Of a DNA stretch of 64,000 nucleotides, positions 7,736 to 16,369 are shown one piece after another (position 1 is the stretch's first letter; every line of letters starts with the position of its first letter). Below the pieces are notes generated by a model. That model was not told the origin of the DNA, did no database searches, and worked only from the letters and a program-made list of their open reading frames with translations. Made by a program: the position numbers and the translations under genes. This DNA is from Marivita sp003149565 (GTDB lineage Bacteria > Pseudomonadota > Alphaproteobacteria > Rhodobacterales > Rhodobacteraceae). The DNA lies in NCBI RefSeq assembly GCF_965216415.1, contig NZ_CBDCFU010000002.1; one strand, written 5' to 3'.

Positions 7736-8607
7736 CCGCCTACACGCGCCCCAAGCGCATCTCGCTCAAAAACCATCCGGTCTATTCGGAAAACTGGGTA
7801 CAGGACATCATCGCGGATGACCCAACCATTCTCGGACTGGGTGACCTCGTGTTGCGCGACCGCGAACGCATCCAGACCCGCGCTGGGCGCTTGGACCTGC
7901 TGCTGCAAGACCCCGAGACCTACAAACGCTACGAGGTCGAACTGCAACTGGGTGCCACCGACGAAACCCACATCATCCGCTCCATCGAATATTGGGACAT
8001 CGAACGCAAACGCTATCCACAATACGAACATTGCGCCGTTCTGGTGGCCGAGGACATCACTAGCCGGTTCTTAAACGTCGTGTCCCTGTTCAATGGCGCT
8101 TTGCCCATCATCGCTATCCAGATGCAAGCCTATCAGGTGGGCGAGCATGTCACGCTGGTGTTCACCAAGGTTCTGGACGAACTTCAACGCGGGCTGGTGG
8201 ACGAAGATGAAGACGCCATCAGCGCGCCCACCGACCGCGCCTATTGGGAAAAGGACAAAGGCACACCAAAGACGGTCGCATTGATGGACCGCATGTTTGA
8301 ACTGGTTAAGGAAGCCGACCCTGAGAGCGAGCTGAAGTACAACAAGTTTTACGTCGGCTTGATAAAGGAAGGTCGCGCCAAAAACTATGTGGCTTTCCGC
8401 CCGAAAAAGGCCTTTGTGCTATTCGAACCCAAGTTACCGCGCACCGAAGAAACCGACGCCATGCTCGAAGACGCAGGCATCGAAACCCTAGAATACGCCG
8501 CACGTTGGGGAAACTACCGAATCCGTGTGACCGATTCAGACTTCAAAGCTCACAAAGAGCTGTTTCGAACCCTGATCGAAAAAGCGCGAACCTACCGCGA
8601 AGGGTGA
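7732..8607 (+). CDS. Predicted PD-(D/E)XK-type nuclease partner of the restriction enzyme
   Basis: The ATG overlaps the stop of the restriction gene (ATGA), so the two are translationally coupled. Residues 50-75 carry a nuclease-like core: D55 in GRLDLLL, then E68-V-E70-L-Q in a following strand, like NucS/DUF91-type PD-(D/E)XK folds, although the usual lysine is replaced by glutamine. The C-terminal third (residues ~200-290) looks like a separate small domain, possibly DUF5655-like. The role could be nicking, degradation of cleaved phage DNA, or a specificity aid. It is the last gene before attR. Fold assignment is from pattern only. Confidence 0.65.
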   Translation: MTAYTRPKRISLKNHPVYSENWVQDIIADDPTILGLGDLVLRDRERIQTRAGRLDLLLQDPETYKRYEVELQLGATDETHIIRSIEYWDIERKRYPQYEHCAVLVAEDITSRFLNVVSLFNGALPIIAIQMQAYQVGEHVTLVFTKVLDELQRGLVDEDEDAISAPTDRAYWEKDKGTPKTVALMDRMFELVKEADPESELKYNKFYVGLIKEGRAKNYVAFRPKKAFVLFEPKLPRTEETDAMLEDAGIETLEYAARWGNYRIRVTDSDFKAHKELFRTLIEKARTYREG

Positions 8608-8622
8608 TCCACCGAAATCAAA

Positions 8623-8646
8623 TTGGCGGGCAAATTGGGGGACAGG
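8623..8646 (+). repeat. Paired 12-bp repeat near the right end of the element
   Basis: TTGGCGGGCAAA (8623-8634) is followed directly by TTGGGGGACAGG (8635-8646). The pair matches the layout of ATGGGGGACGAA and ATGGCGGACAAT at 993-1016 near the left end. Such paired sites at both ends suit arm-type binding by the integrase; this is inferred. Confidence 0.5.
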
Positions 8647-8696
8647 AACCCGAGATTACCTCCCATCCACTTGATAACTAATCAGTATTTTAAGAT

Positions 8697-8713
8697 ATGT
8701 GGCGGACAGGAAG
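8697..8713 (+). repeat. attR copy of 17-bp direct repeat
   Basis: Identical to 868-884. Positions 8700-8713 are also the 3'-terminal 14 bases of tRNA-Ser(GGA), including the CCA, so the tRNA stays intact after insertion. Confidence 0.88.
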
Positions 8714-8789
8714 GGATTCGAACCCTCGAGACGGTCTCCCGCCTACGCACTTTCCAGGCGCGCGCCTTCGACCACTCGGCCACCTGTCC
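8700..8789 (-). tRNA. tRNA-Ser(GGA)
   Basis: Read on the minus strand, the 90-base gene has the acceptor pair GGACAGG (8789-8783) with CCTGTCC (8710-8704), a G discriminator and encoded CCA (8702-8700). The anticodon GGA lies at 8755-8753 within CTGGAAAG. There is a long variable arm typical of serine tRNAs, and the T-loop reads GGTTCGAATCC. Its 3' end is the integration site of the element. Confidence 0.97.
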
Positions 8790-8858
8790 GAGGCGGTGTT
8801 TAGAAGAAACCGTTGGGGGGATGCAAGGGCGTTTCTTGCGTTTGGTGACAACTTTCCA

Positions 8859-9236
8859 TCAATCACTGCGGCTGCGCGCCCACAGCCAGACAAAAACTAT
8901 CGCAACCACCAGTTCGACAGCGGCAGCCCCCAGAATGGCCGGACGAGCGATGCCGGTGCTCCAGGCGTGTATGCCGGTGATCGCGACACCCAGAAACGCG
9001 CCTGCGCTGATCAGGCACAGCCGTTCCAAAAACGGGCCAGGCTCCACCGCGCTTGCGCTGATCAGAAGAGCACCAAGGGCCAGAACGGCCGGGGCAAAGC
9101 GTCGGGCCGGGAGATCCATACCGGTTGAGTAGTCAGTCGCATAGAGTTGAAAATAGCTGCCCGGAGCCACCAGCAGGACGATCCCGATGAGTCCGACAAA
9201 GCCGCCGACACTCAGAAACACCGCGCGGCGGGTCAT
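8859..9236 (-). CDS. Small four-helix membrane protein
   Basis: This 125-aa protein has four predicted membrane helices, about residues 5-30, 48-64, 75-92 and 100-120, with a polar loop (YATDYSTGMDLPARR) after the first. It resembles DUF4345-type proteins, and a similar-sized protein is encoded at 44820-45194. Its ATG overlaps the stop of alaX (ATGA), making it the last gene of the cfa-trgAB-cysK-mscS-alaX run. No function can be assigned. Confidence 0.75.
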   Translation of the reverse strand: MTRRAVFLSVGGFVGLIGIVLLVAPGSYFQLYATDYSTGMDLPARRFAPAVLALGALLISASAVEPGPFLERLCLISAGAFLGVAITGIHAWSTGIARPAILGAAAVELVVAIVFVWLWARSRSD

Positions 9237-9961
9237 GCTTCAAGCGCGATGTTCACTCGGCGGTTTTGCTTACCCTTGTTCTCGATCTTGCCGAACACGA
9301 TCCGGCCGATTTCGCCCGTGCGGGCCACATGTGTGCCGCCACAGGGCTGCAGATCGACCTGCTCGTCTTGATCACCAATACGCACGAGACGCACGCGACC
9401 GCTGCCGCGCGGGGGATGCACCGACATGGTTTTGACCAGCGACGGGTTTGCATCCAACTCGGCATCGGTGATCCAGCTTTCGCTGACCACGAGATCCCGG
9501 TCAATCAGCGCGTTCAACGCATCTTCCAGCGCATCCCGGTTGTCCGGCGGTTCCGGCATCATGAAATCAAGCCGCCCCCGTGCTGCACCGATAGCTCCCC
9601 CGGTGACCGGCAAGGGGATGACCACGGAAAGCAAATGCAGCGCGGTATGGACGCGCATGTGCTTGTGACGCCGCTCCCAATCCAGCCGCTGCACCACATG
9701 CGCGCCGACCGGAGGAAGCCGAGTGGGTTCTGCCGGAACCAGAACACTCTCTCCGGCGCGGCCTTTGACAGTTGTTGCAATCGCCAGTGTTGTGCCATCC
9801 CAATCAATCCACCCGCTGTCGCCGGGCTGTCCTCCGCCTGTGGGATAGAACAGCGATGTATCCAGAACAACGCCGCCTTCTTCCGTGTGAGACAGCACCC
9901 GCCCCGCGCTCTCGCGGGCATAGGCATCGGTGCGGTAAAGCGGTTCGGACGGCTCGGTCAC
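9233..9961 (-). CDS. alaX: Alanyl-tRNA editing protein AlaX
   Basis: AlaX proteins are free-standing relatives of the alanyl-tRNA synthetase editing domain; they hydrolyse wrongly charged Ser- or Gly-tRNA(Ala). The zinc-binding residues are visible as H105 and H109 (HTALH) and C207 with H211 (CGGTH). Length (242 aa) and the TGGGQPGD glycine motif at 41-48 fit the longer AlaX class. The GTG start at 9961 has AAGGAG eight bases upstream and overlaps the mscS stop (GTGA). Placement after cysK suggests co-expression with amino-acid metabolism genes rather than a shared pathway. Confidence 0.93.
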   Translation of the reverse strand: MTEPSEPLYRTDAYARESAGRVLSHTEEGGVVLDTSLFYPTGGGQPGDSGWIDWDGTTLAIATTVKGRAGESVLVPAEPTRLPPVGAHVVQRLDWERRHKHMRVHTALHLLSVVIPLPVTGGAIGAARGRLDFMMPEPPDNRDALEDALNALIDRDLVVSESWITDAELDANPSLVKTMSVHPPRGSGRVRLVRIGDQDEQVDLQPCGGTHVARTGEIGRIVFGKIENKGKQNRRVNIALEA

Positions 9962-12324
9962 GATGATGGCTCCTTGGGGTCTGAGGTCTGATCTGCATCG
10001 GTCTTGTTGCCCAGACCTGCAGATAGTGTTTCAGGGTTGCGCAACCAGATATCGCGCTGCGCAAAGGGAATCTCGATGCCTTCGCGTTTGAATGCTTCGG
10101 CGATCTGATGATTGATCTCTGTGCGTACGACCAGGATCTGCGTCACATCCCGCAAGATCACCCGCACGTCAAAATCGAGGGAATCCGCGCCAAAGCCTTT
10201 GAAATGCACAAATGGTTCGGGGTTCATCAGAACCATGTCGTGATTACGGGCGATCTTGTAAAGAATGTCTTCGACCTTGCGCGTGTCGGTTCCGTAGGCA
10301 ACCCCCACGTCCACCACAAGCCGCCCAAGGACGTTCCCGCGCGTGTAGTTTGTCACCGAATTCGACACCAGATCGGCATTGGGCACGATGACTTCGGTCC
10401 GATCAAAGGTTTCGATCCGCGTCGAGCGTACCGAGATATCCTTGACGGTGCCGTGCTGGCCATTGACCTCGATCCAGTCCCCTTCCGAGATCGGCCGTTC
10501 GATCAGCAGAATGATCCCGGAGACAAAGTTCTGCACGATGTTCTGCAGGCCAAAACCGATACCGACCGACAGAGCACCGGCAACGACGGCCAGCGCGGTG
10601 AGATCAATTCCGGCTGAGGTAATGGCAACAATGGCCGACAGAAAAATACCCAGATAGCCTGTCCCAGATACGATGGCGGTCTGACCACCCTTGTCGATAC
10701 GGGTTTTCGGCAGGACCGAACCGCGCAAGCCGCTTTGCAGCAATCGGGTCACGACAAAGCCAATCGCGAAGACGATGGCGAACATCAGGAAGTCGGTTGG
10801 CGAAATCCGCGTTTCACCAAAAGAGAAACCAGCCTGAAACCGCGCCCAAATCTCGGTCAGATCTGCCACCCGGGCACCCCAGATCAATGCCAGCACCGGC
10901 AGTGATATGAGCATCAAAATGCTGCCAGAGAGAACGGGAAGCAGACTGCGCGCCTCATCGAGCGGCGCACCAGTCACCAGATGATACAGGTCACGCGTCA
11001 AGCGCTGTAGCAACAACAGACCAGCAAACAAGCCAAGCGTCAGAATGGTCGGGAAGATCAGTGCATCTGCAATATTGACGTACCCGACCAGCGACAGGAT
11101 CGGACCAACCAAACCGACCAGCATCGCCGCCTGCCCCGCCATACGGGCCAGCCGCGATGGAAAGGACAGCAATTGTGCACCGTCCTCGTCATGCTCGGCG
11201 TCGTCAGTCAACGGCCCGGCCTGGCGCAGGATCTGTCCAAGTCGGAACAGAATCAATCCACAAAGCAAATGAATGACGAAGCCAAGAATGGCGCGCGTTT
11301 CAATGGCCCATTCACCGATTTCGCTCAGGTAGGCGAACAGCGTGTTAAAAGCGAGCAACCATGAGAGCGAATTGACGTAGTAACGTGCTTCGGTGCGTCG
11401 CTCCTGAGTCAGTGAGATCGTGCTGATCTCGTCGTCGCTGGAAAACGTCTCGGCGGCCAACCATCGCGCCAGCAGCACGACAAACAACATGACCGGCAGA
11501 ACGAATACAATCGTCGAGCCCCGTGATCCAAGAAGGCCGCTCATGCTGAGGGCCAGAACGAACAGCAGCAATCCCCCGGTCGGTAGCGTCAGCCTCAACA
11601 GCGATAAAAGACTGCTCCAGAAGCCGGTTCCACGACGTGTCTTTGACCGCAACCAGACACCCAGTCGGTCCACAAGCTTTGGCGCGCGGAACACCAAAAG
11701 GCCTGCCAACACGATCAGGAGCAAGATCACCGGCAGCTGATCCAGAAGGGTCTGTCGCCGCACCTCGTTGGACCAATTGGCGCGTATTTCGCTCGCTACT
11801 CGCTGGAACGGCTCAAAAAAGCTGCTGATTGCAGGGGCCCAGAGCCTTGGATCAAGCAGCCCCGGATTGCGCTGCAACAGGCGCTCGGTTTCACGAGACC
11901 GAATGATCTCGTCAATGGCGGCAATCAGTCCGTCGGCGCGACTATACGCCTCTTCTGCCCGCAAGAGCGGTGCTTGAAGCTGACTGATCTGACGTTGCAA
12001 CTCTTGTCTGCGCTGCGCAATCTCCTCAGGCTCAGAGCCATCTTCCGGAGCCGCGCCCAAGGCCTCAAGCTGCGCCTGCAGCGTTGCGAGGCGCGGGTCG
12101 CGCTCGCTTTCAACGCCAAGCAATCTTTCGCGATAATCGGACAGGTCGGCGCGCAGGTCTTCGAGCGCATCGGTCGACACATCGCGTGTTTCCACGGCGG
12201 TTTCCGCACGGGAGGCCAATTGCTCCCATGCCGAGAAATCCATCTGTTCGGTTTGCGCCCAAAGCGACGACGCAGCCAGCAAAGCAAGAAGCGTCGCCGC
12301 CCGAAGCGCTGCGAGCAGGCGCAT
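9958..12324 (-). CDS. Large MscS-type mechanosensitive channel with DUF3772 domain
   Basis: This 788-aa protein starts with a signal peptide (about residues 1-24). A coiled-coil periplasmic region with DUF3772 features follows (to about 200), then many membrane helices. The MscS core near residues 560-760 includes the pore helix region rich in G and A (VVAGALSVGIGFGLQNIVQNFVSG) and the cytoplasmic beta domain (VEVNGQHGTVKDI type). It would release osmolytes on membrane tension. Its ATG shares one base with the cysK stop (TGATG), with AGGACG upstream, so it is co-translated with cysK. Confidence 0.92.
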   Translation of the reverse strand: MRLLAALRAATLLALLAASSLWAQTEQMDFSAWEQLASRAETAVETRDVSTDALEDLRADLSDYRERLLGVESERDPRLATLQAQLEALGAAPEDGSEPEEIAQRRQELQRQISQLQAPLLRAEEAYSRADGLIAAIDEIIRSRETERLLQRNPGLLDPRLWAPAISSFFEPFQRVASEIRANWSNEVRRQTLLDQLPVILLLIVLAGLLVFRAPKLVDRLGVWLRSKTRRGTGFWSSLLSLLRLTLPTGGLLLFVLALSMSGLLGSRGSTIVFVLPVMLFVVLLARWLAAETFSSDDEISTISLTQERRTEARYYVNSLSWLLAFNTLFAYLSEIGEWAIETRAILGFVIHLLCGLILFRLGQILRQAGPLTDDAEHDEDGAQLLSFPSRLARMAGQAAMLVGLVGPILSLVGYVNIADALIFPTILTLGLFAGLLLLQRLTRDLYHLVTGAPLDEARSLLPVLSGSILMLISLPVLALIWGARVADLTEIWARFQAGFSFGETRISPTDFLMFAIVFAIGFVVTRLLQSGLRGSVLPKTRIDKGGQTAIVSGTGYLGIFLSAIVAITSAGIDLTALAVVAGALSVGIGFGLQNIVQNFVSGIILLIERPISEGDWIEVNGQHGTVKDISVRSTRIETFDRTEVIVPNADLVSNSVTNYTRGNVLGRLVVDVGVAYGTDTRKVEDILYKIARNHDMVLMNPEPFVHFKGFGADSLDFDVRVILRDVTQILVVRTEINHQIAEAFKREGIEIPFAQRDIWLRNPETLSAGLGNKTDADQTSDPKEPSS

Positions 12325-13358
12325 CAGACGTCCTCAAAGACCGTAGGGATGTCGCCCTGCTCTCCGTCCATCCACGCTGGCACCGGCAAGTCCTTTTCTC
12401 GCAGAAACTGGGGGTTGAACAGTTTGGACTGATAGCGCGTGCCGTAATCACACAGGATCGTCACGATGGTATGACCCGGTCCCAAATCATTTGCGAGACG
12501 GATGGCACCGGCCACGTTGATTCCGGAAGACCCCCCGAGGCAGAGACCTTCTTCGGCCAAGAGATCAAACACGATTGGCAGAGCCTCGGCATCTGGGATC
12601 TGGTAGGCCACGTCAGGTTTGAGGCCTTCGAGATTGGCGGTCACTCGCCCCTGCCCGATCCCTTCAGTGATCGACCCACCCTCAGGCTTGAACTCTCCGC
12701 TGGTGTAGTAAGAGTAAAGCGCCGAGCCCATCGGGTCAGCCAAACCGATCTTGACCCCCTTTGGCTGCAACACCTCAGCCACCCCAGCCAGAGTGCCACC
12801 CGATCCAACGGCGCAGATAAAGCCATCGATTTTACCGTCGGTCTGCTCCCAGATCTCCGGCCCAGTTGTCTCGATATGCGCCTGGCGATTGGACACATTG
12901 TCAAACTGATTGGCCCAAATCACCCCTTCGTTGCTCCGCCGCGCCATCTCTTCGGCCAGACGCCCGGAATAACGGACATAATTGTTCGGGTTCTTGTAAG
13001 GTGCCGCCGGAACTTCGACCAATTCTGCTCCGGCAAGCCGCAGCATGTCTTTCTTTTCCTGGCTCTGGGTCTCGGGGATCACGATTACCGTCTTAAAGCC
13101 CATTGACGCACCAACAAGCGCCAGCCCGATGCCGGTGTTGCCCGCGGTGCCCTCAACAATCGTACCGCCCGGCGTCAGTAGACCTTTGGCAATGGCGTCC
13201 TTGATGATGAACAACGCAGCGCGATCCTTGACCGACTGACCGGGGTTCAGGAATTCAGCTTTGCCCAGAATGGTACAGCCGGTCAGTTCGCTCGCCTTGC
13301 GCAGCTTGATCAATGGCGTGTTGCCGACAGCCTCGGCCAGTTCACCGGAAAAACGCAT
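12324..13358 (-). CDS. cysK: Cysteine synthase A (O-acetylserine sulfhydrylase)
   Basis: The PLP enzyme makes cysteine from O-acetylserine and sulfide. PLP lysine K44 lies in QSVKDRA, the substrate loop is GTAGNTG (about 70-76), and the phosphate-binding loop is GSGGT near residue 189. Length (344 aa) suits the family. It follows trgB, as in the Rhodobacter sphaeroides trgAB-cysK tellurite-resistance locus, where cysteine supply matters for thiol-based tellurite reduction. The 53-bp gap from trgB is the only sizeable break between cfa and the end of the run. Confidence 0.95.
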   Translation of the reverse strand: MRFSGELAEAVGNTPLIKLRKASELTGCTILGKAEFLNPGQSVKDRAALFIIKDAIAKGLLTPGGTIVEGTAGNTGIGLALVGASMGFKTVIVIPETQSQEKKDMLRLAGAELVEVPAAPYKNPNNYVRYSGRLAEEMARRSNEGVIWANQFDNVSNRQAHIETTGPEIWEQTDGKIDGFICAVGSGGTLAGVAEVLQPKGVKIGLADPMGSALYSYYTSGEFKPEGGSITEGIGQGRVTANLEGLKPDVAYQIPDAEALPIVFDLLAEEGLCLGGSSGINVAGAIRLANDLGPGHTIVTILCDYGTRYQSKLFNPQFLREKDLPVPAWMDGEQGDIPTVFEDV

Positions 13359-13411
13359 GGTGCCCCCGTAAAATTAGGTTTGTTTGGGTGTAGGCTTGCT
13401 GAAACAGGAAC

Positions 13412-14548
13412 TCAAGCAGAGGCGCGCAATCTACTGCGCTCAGCGGCAAGCCAGTAAAGCATCATGATCAGAGGCCCGGTATTGATCTCACCACTTTGAA
13501 CCAATGCCATCGCCTGATCGAACGGCATGACATGACTGCGGATATCTTCGTGCTCAGATGCCAGGCCATTGCGTGAAGCACAAAATTCAGAAAGGTCGAC
13601 AACACCAAGAAAACAATGGAAAAACTCTGTCGAGTACCCTGGGGATGCATAGACCTGCACCATAGGCTCCAACGCACCGAGCCGCAGCCCGCTCTCCTCC
13701 ATCGCCTCTCGCCGTGCCGTGTCTTCCGGGTCCTCTCCGGCATCAACAAGACCAGCGATGGGCTCGAACACCCAAGGCTGCGGATCGTCTCGCCAAAGCG
13801 GACCAAAACGCAGTTGCTCGATCAGGAGAACTTGATCGCTCGCCGGATCATAAGGCAGCACCAGCGCCGCATCGAAGGCCAGGAAGGCCTCGCGTGTGAT
13901 GCGTGGGCTACGTGTCCCATCAAAACGCCGATGATCAAACTGAAACTCAGCCAGTTCAAAAAATCCTTTGTAGCCTTCCGCCCTGTGGTGCAGCGTGACG
14001 TCTCCATCGCGTGTCGTATGCCGCTGCGTGGAGGGTCCAACACCCTGCCGCGCAAGCATCCGCGACCAGTGCCGCGCCATGAAAAATGGTCGCAGGTTTG
14101 CTGCAGTTTCCGCATCATAACGCGCGCGCCGTGCCATCACATCCCGCGCCGCACCAACGGCCATTTCGCCCCAACCACGAACCCAATCGTCCAGCATCCA
14201 GTCGGCACCACGCACCTGATCCGAGGACATGGGATAAAAACAAAGCGCTGCAACAGCTTTTCCATCAGAGATAACAGTGATCTCACTTAGATGGTAGGAA
14301 AACGCGCCTTCATAATATCTTAGGCGCTCTTCTTCATCTTCCGTGACGCCGTCCAACAAGATCCCATGCGCCACAAATCCGGGCGCTTGTTCGATCATCG
14401 GATAGGGCTCATCCTTGACCCAAGACACACGATGATCTGGCAAATCAGCGCTTTGCAACCGCGACATCAACGCAGATGGCGCCTCTCCAAGAACCGCTTC
14501 CAGCAAAGGGATGTGGCACAATGTGCCGTAGAAGAACAGGCGCGCCAA
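13412..14548 (-). CDS. trgB: TrgB: gamma-glutamylcyclotransferase-like plus NUDIX hydrolase fusion
   Basis: The N-terminal ~140 residues begin LFFYGTLCHIPLL, the glycine-containing YGTL motif of gamma-glutamylcyclotransferase-like folds. The C-terminal half (about 190-370) is an ADP-ribose-pyrophosphatase-like NUDIX domain, with the box G-x5-E-x7-REAMEESG near residues 266-290. TrgB is the tellurite-resistance protein of Rhodobacter; trgA lies directly upstream and cysK downstream, as expected. The likely start is a TTG at 14548, six bases after trgA's stop, because the first strand needs it. The substrate is uncertain. Confidence 0.9.
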   Translation of the reverse strand: MARLFFYGTLCHIPLLEAVLGEAPSALMSRLQSADLPDHRVSWVKDEPYPMIEQAPGFVAHGILLDGVTEDEEERLRYYEGAFSYHLSEITVISDGKAVAALCFYPMSSDQVRGADWMLDDWVRGWGEMAVGAARDVMARRARYDAETAANLRPFFMARHWSRMLARQGVGPSTQRHTTRDGDVTLHHRAEGYKGFFELAEFQFDHRRFDGTRSPRITREAFLAFDAALVLPYDPASDQVLLIEQLRFGPLWRDDPQPWVFEPIAGLVDAGEDPEDTARREAMEESGLRLGALEPMVQVYASPGYSTEFFHCFLGVVDLSEFCASRNGLASEHEDIRSHVMPFDQAMALVQSGEINTGPLIMMLYWLAAERSRLRASA

Positions 14549-14554
14549 ACCGAT

Positions 14555-14995
14555 CTATTTCCAGCGCCGCGCTGCATATTCTGAGAAATAACCGGTCAGC
14601 AAGGCGCCGATCAGCAGCGTCGAGATGATCATCGGGTTCACCAGCAGCGTACTGTATTCAATGCCGATCTCGAAAATGGCTGAAAACGCCTCAACAGGAC
14701 CATCATACCTGCGCTTCATCGACAGATCGAACATCTCAAGGCAGGCTTGGACGAACAAGCACCAAAAGATCAACGCCGCCACACCGGTCAAACCATTGGC
14801 AAGTGCATCCTTCGTGCCCCGCCCAGCGCGGTTTCCGACAACGATCCAGCCCACCAAGGCCCCGATCGCCGCATTGAATTCAGAAAACAGACCGAAATTC
14901 GTACTCGCAGGAAGAAGCGTTTTCACAAGCTCAGACGCCAGATATCCCAAAGCAGCCAAACAGAGTGCGGCAACGGCTTTGGCGGCGGTGGGCAT
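14555..14995 (-). CDS. trgA: TrgA family membrane protein (tellurite resistance)
   Basis: This 146-aa protein has four predicted helices and family-typical stretches (TNFGLFSEFNAAIGALVGW, GLTGVAALIFW, RRYDGPVEA). In Rhodobacter sphaeroides trgA and trgB together with cysK confer high tellurite resistance. Its ATG abuts the cfa stop (TAG ATG) and its own stop is six bases from trgB, so it is in one transcript with both. The mechanism is unknown; it may affect membrane entry or redox. Confidence 0.92.
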   Translation of the reverse strand: MPTAAKAVAALCLAALGYLASELVKTLLPASTNFGLFSEFNAAIGALVGWIVVGNRAGRGTKDALANGLTGVAALIFWCLFVQACLEMFDLSMKRRYDGPVEAFSAIFEIGIEYSTLLVNPMIISTLLIGALLTGYFSEYAARRWK

Positions 14996-16204
14996 CTAAC
15001 TTGGTCTCGTGATGGTTATCTGCGTTACATCGCAGTTTCCGCTATGGAAGGTTGCCGCGCAAGAGGTCAGATAAAAATTCCACATCCGGCGAAATCTTTC
15101 GTCGAATCCCAATCCGGCCACCTGATCCCATTTTTCATTGAAGGTTTCGTGCCAACGTCGAAGCGTCTGACTGTAGCTCTCGCCAAACTCGATCGAACGC
15201 GCGACGCTGAGACCCGCTGACTCGATCTCTTTCCGCAACACACCTGGACTGGGCAGCATCCCGCCGGGGAAGATATATTTCTGAATAAAATCAACGCCGC
15301 GATTGTAAATTTCCCAGCGTGCTTCTTCTACTGTGATGATCTGCAGCGTCGCATGCTTACCCGGTTTGAGGCAGTTTTTCACCGATCTGAAGTAGGTCGG
15401 CCAATATTTCTGTCCGACTGCTTCGAACATTTCAATCGACGCGATCCCATCATATTGGCCGGTTTCGTCGCGGTAATCCTGCAGCTTGAAAGTCACACGA
15501 TCCGACAAACCCGCCTTTGCAATCCGGTCAACGGCATACTTGTACTGCTCTTCGCTGATGGTCAGACCGGTCACTTTCAGGCCCCGCTCCTTGGCCGCGT
15601 ATTCGGCAAACCCACCCCAGCCGCAGCCGATCTCAAGCACATGATCCCCAGGCTGCGCGCCCATTTGATCGACCATGCTTTTGTATTTTGCGATCTGCGC
15701 CTTTTCCGTGCTCTCCTGTCCAGTCTCAAACAGGGCCGACGAATAGGTCATCGTATCATCCAGCCAGAGCGCGTAGAAATCGTTACCAAGATCGTAATGG
15801 TAGCTGATGTTCTTCTTCGCCTGCCGCTTGGAGTTCGACTGCATCCAGAACCGCAATTGCTCGTACCAGCGAACGAATTTCATGCCCGGAAAGCTGTCAT
15901 AGACGTCGTTGTTGTCGCCATGCACAAAATCCATGAACGCCTGCAAATCCGGCGTGCTCCACCACCCTTCCAGGTAAGCATCGCTGAATCCCAGATCACC
16001 ATCGCGGATCAGCCGGGCAAAAAGATCATTGTTGTGCACATGCACCTCAGCCACCGGCCCAGGCTCTGCGCCATCGGCGCGGAAATGGCGACCATCCGGG
16101 AGAATGAAATCGATCCGACCCTTTTGAAGCCGGTCTGCCATCGCAAAGACCTGAGCGAAATAGCGCGGCAAGTTGGATTGATTTTCGGTCGATGTCAGGA
16201 TCAT
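14996..16204 (-). CDS. cfa: Cyclopropane-fatty-acyl-phospholipid synthase family methyltransferase
   Basis: This 402-aa SAM-dependent enzyme would methylenate unsaturated acyl chains of membrane phospholipids. The N-terminal lipid-binding part includes HYDLGNDFY (136-144), the SAM motif I is VLEIGCGWGG (189-198), and the C-terminal PGGMLPSP segment is typical. ATG 16204 has GGCGGA eight bases upstream. It is the first gene of the run that continues into trgAB-cysK, linking a membrane-modifying enzyme with stress-resistance genes. Related enzymes act on other lipids, so the exact product is not certain. Confidence 0.92.
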   Translation of the reverse strand: MILTSTENQSNLPRYFAQVFAMADRLQKGRIDFILPDGRHFRADGAEPGPVAEVHVHNNDLFARLIRDGDLGFSDAYLEGWWSTPDLQAFMDFVHGDNNDVYDSFPGMKFVRWYEQLRFWMQSNSKRQAKKNISYHYDLGNDFYALWLDDTMTYSSALFETGQESTEKAQIAKYKSMVDQMGAQPGDHVLEIGCGWGGFAEYAAKERGLKVTGLTISEEQYKYAVDRIAKAGLSDRVTFKLQDYRDETGQYDGIASIEMFEAVGQKYWPTYFRSVKNCLKPGKHATLQIITVEEARWEIYNRGVDFIQKYIFPGGMLPSPGVLRKEIESAGLSVARSIEFGESYSQTLRRWHETFNEKWDQVAGLGFDERFRRMWNFYLTSCAATFHSGNCDVTQITITRPS

Positions 16205-16369
16205 GCAGATTTTCCGCCGTCTAAGTCACATGACACTAGCCTCAGCCAGCCGGAGCAGGCAAGTGTTAACCCTAGGTAGTCCAACCCCGGCAAAGACAAG
16301 ATTTTATCTGCGTTAAGTCACGGATTTTGTTCATTTTGCGGAAATCTTCACCAAACCGCTGAACCATGT

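Larger units (their letters stand above)
868..8713 (+). mobile_element. About 7.8-kb integrative element in tRNA-Ser(GGA)
   Basis: A 17-bp direct repeat, ATGTGGCGGACAGGAAG, occurs at 868-884 and 8697-8713. The right copy includes the last 14 bases of tRNA-Ser(GGA), so insertion rebuilt the tRNA. Between them, all on the plus strand, are an integrase, an AlpA-type gene, a winged-helix gene, a 42-aa gene, an HTH gene, a zinc-finger gene and a two-gene restriction module. The int-alpA-small regulators-cargo order resembles phage satellites and P4-like islands. No capsid, tail, conjugation or transposase gene is present, so movement would rely on the integrase and possibly a helper. Element boundaries are seen directly; mobility is inferred. 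Confidence 0.88.
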
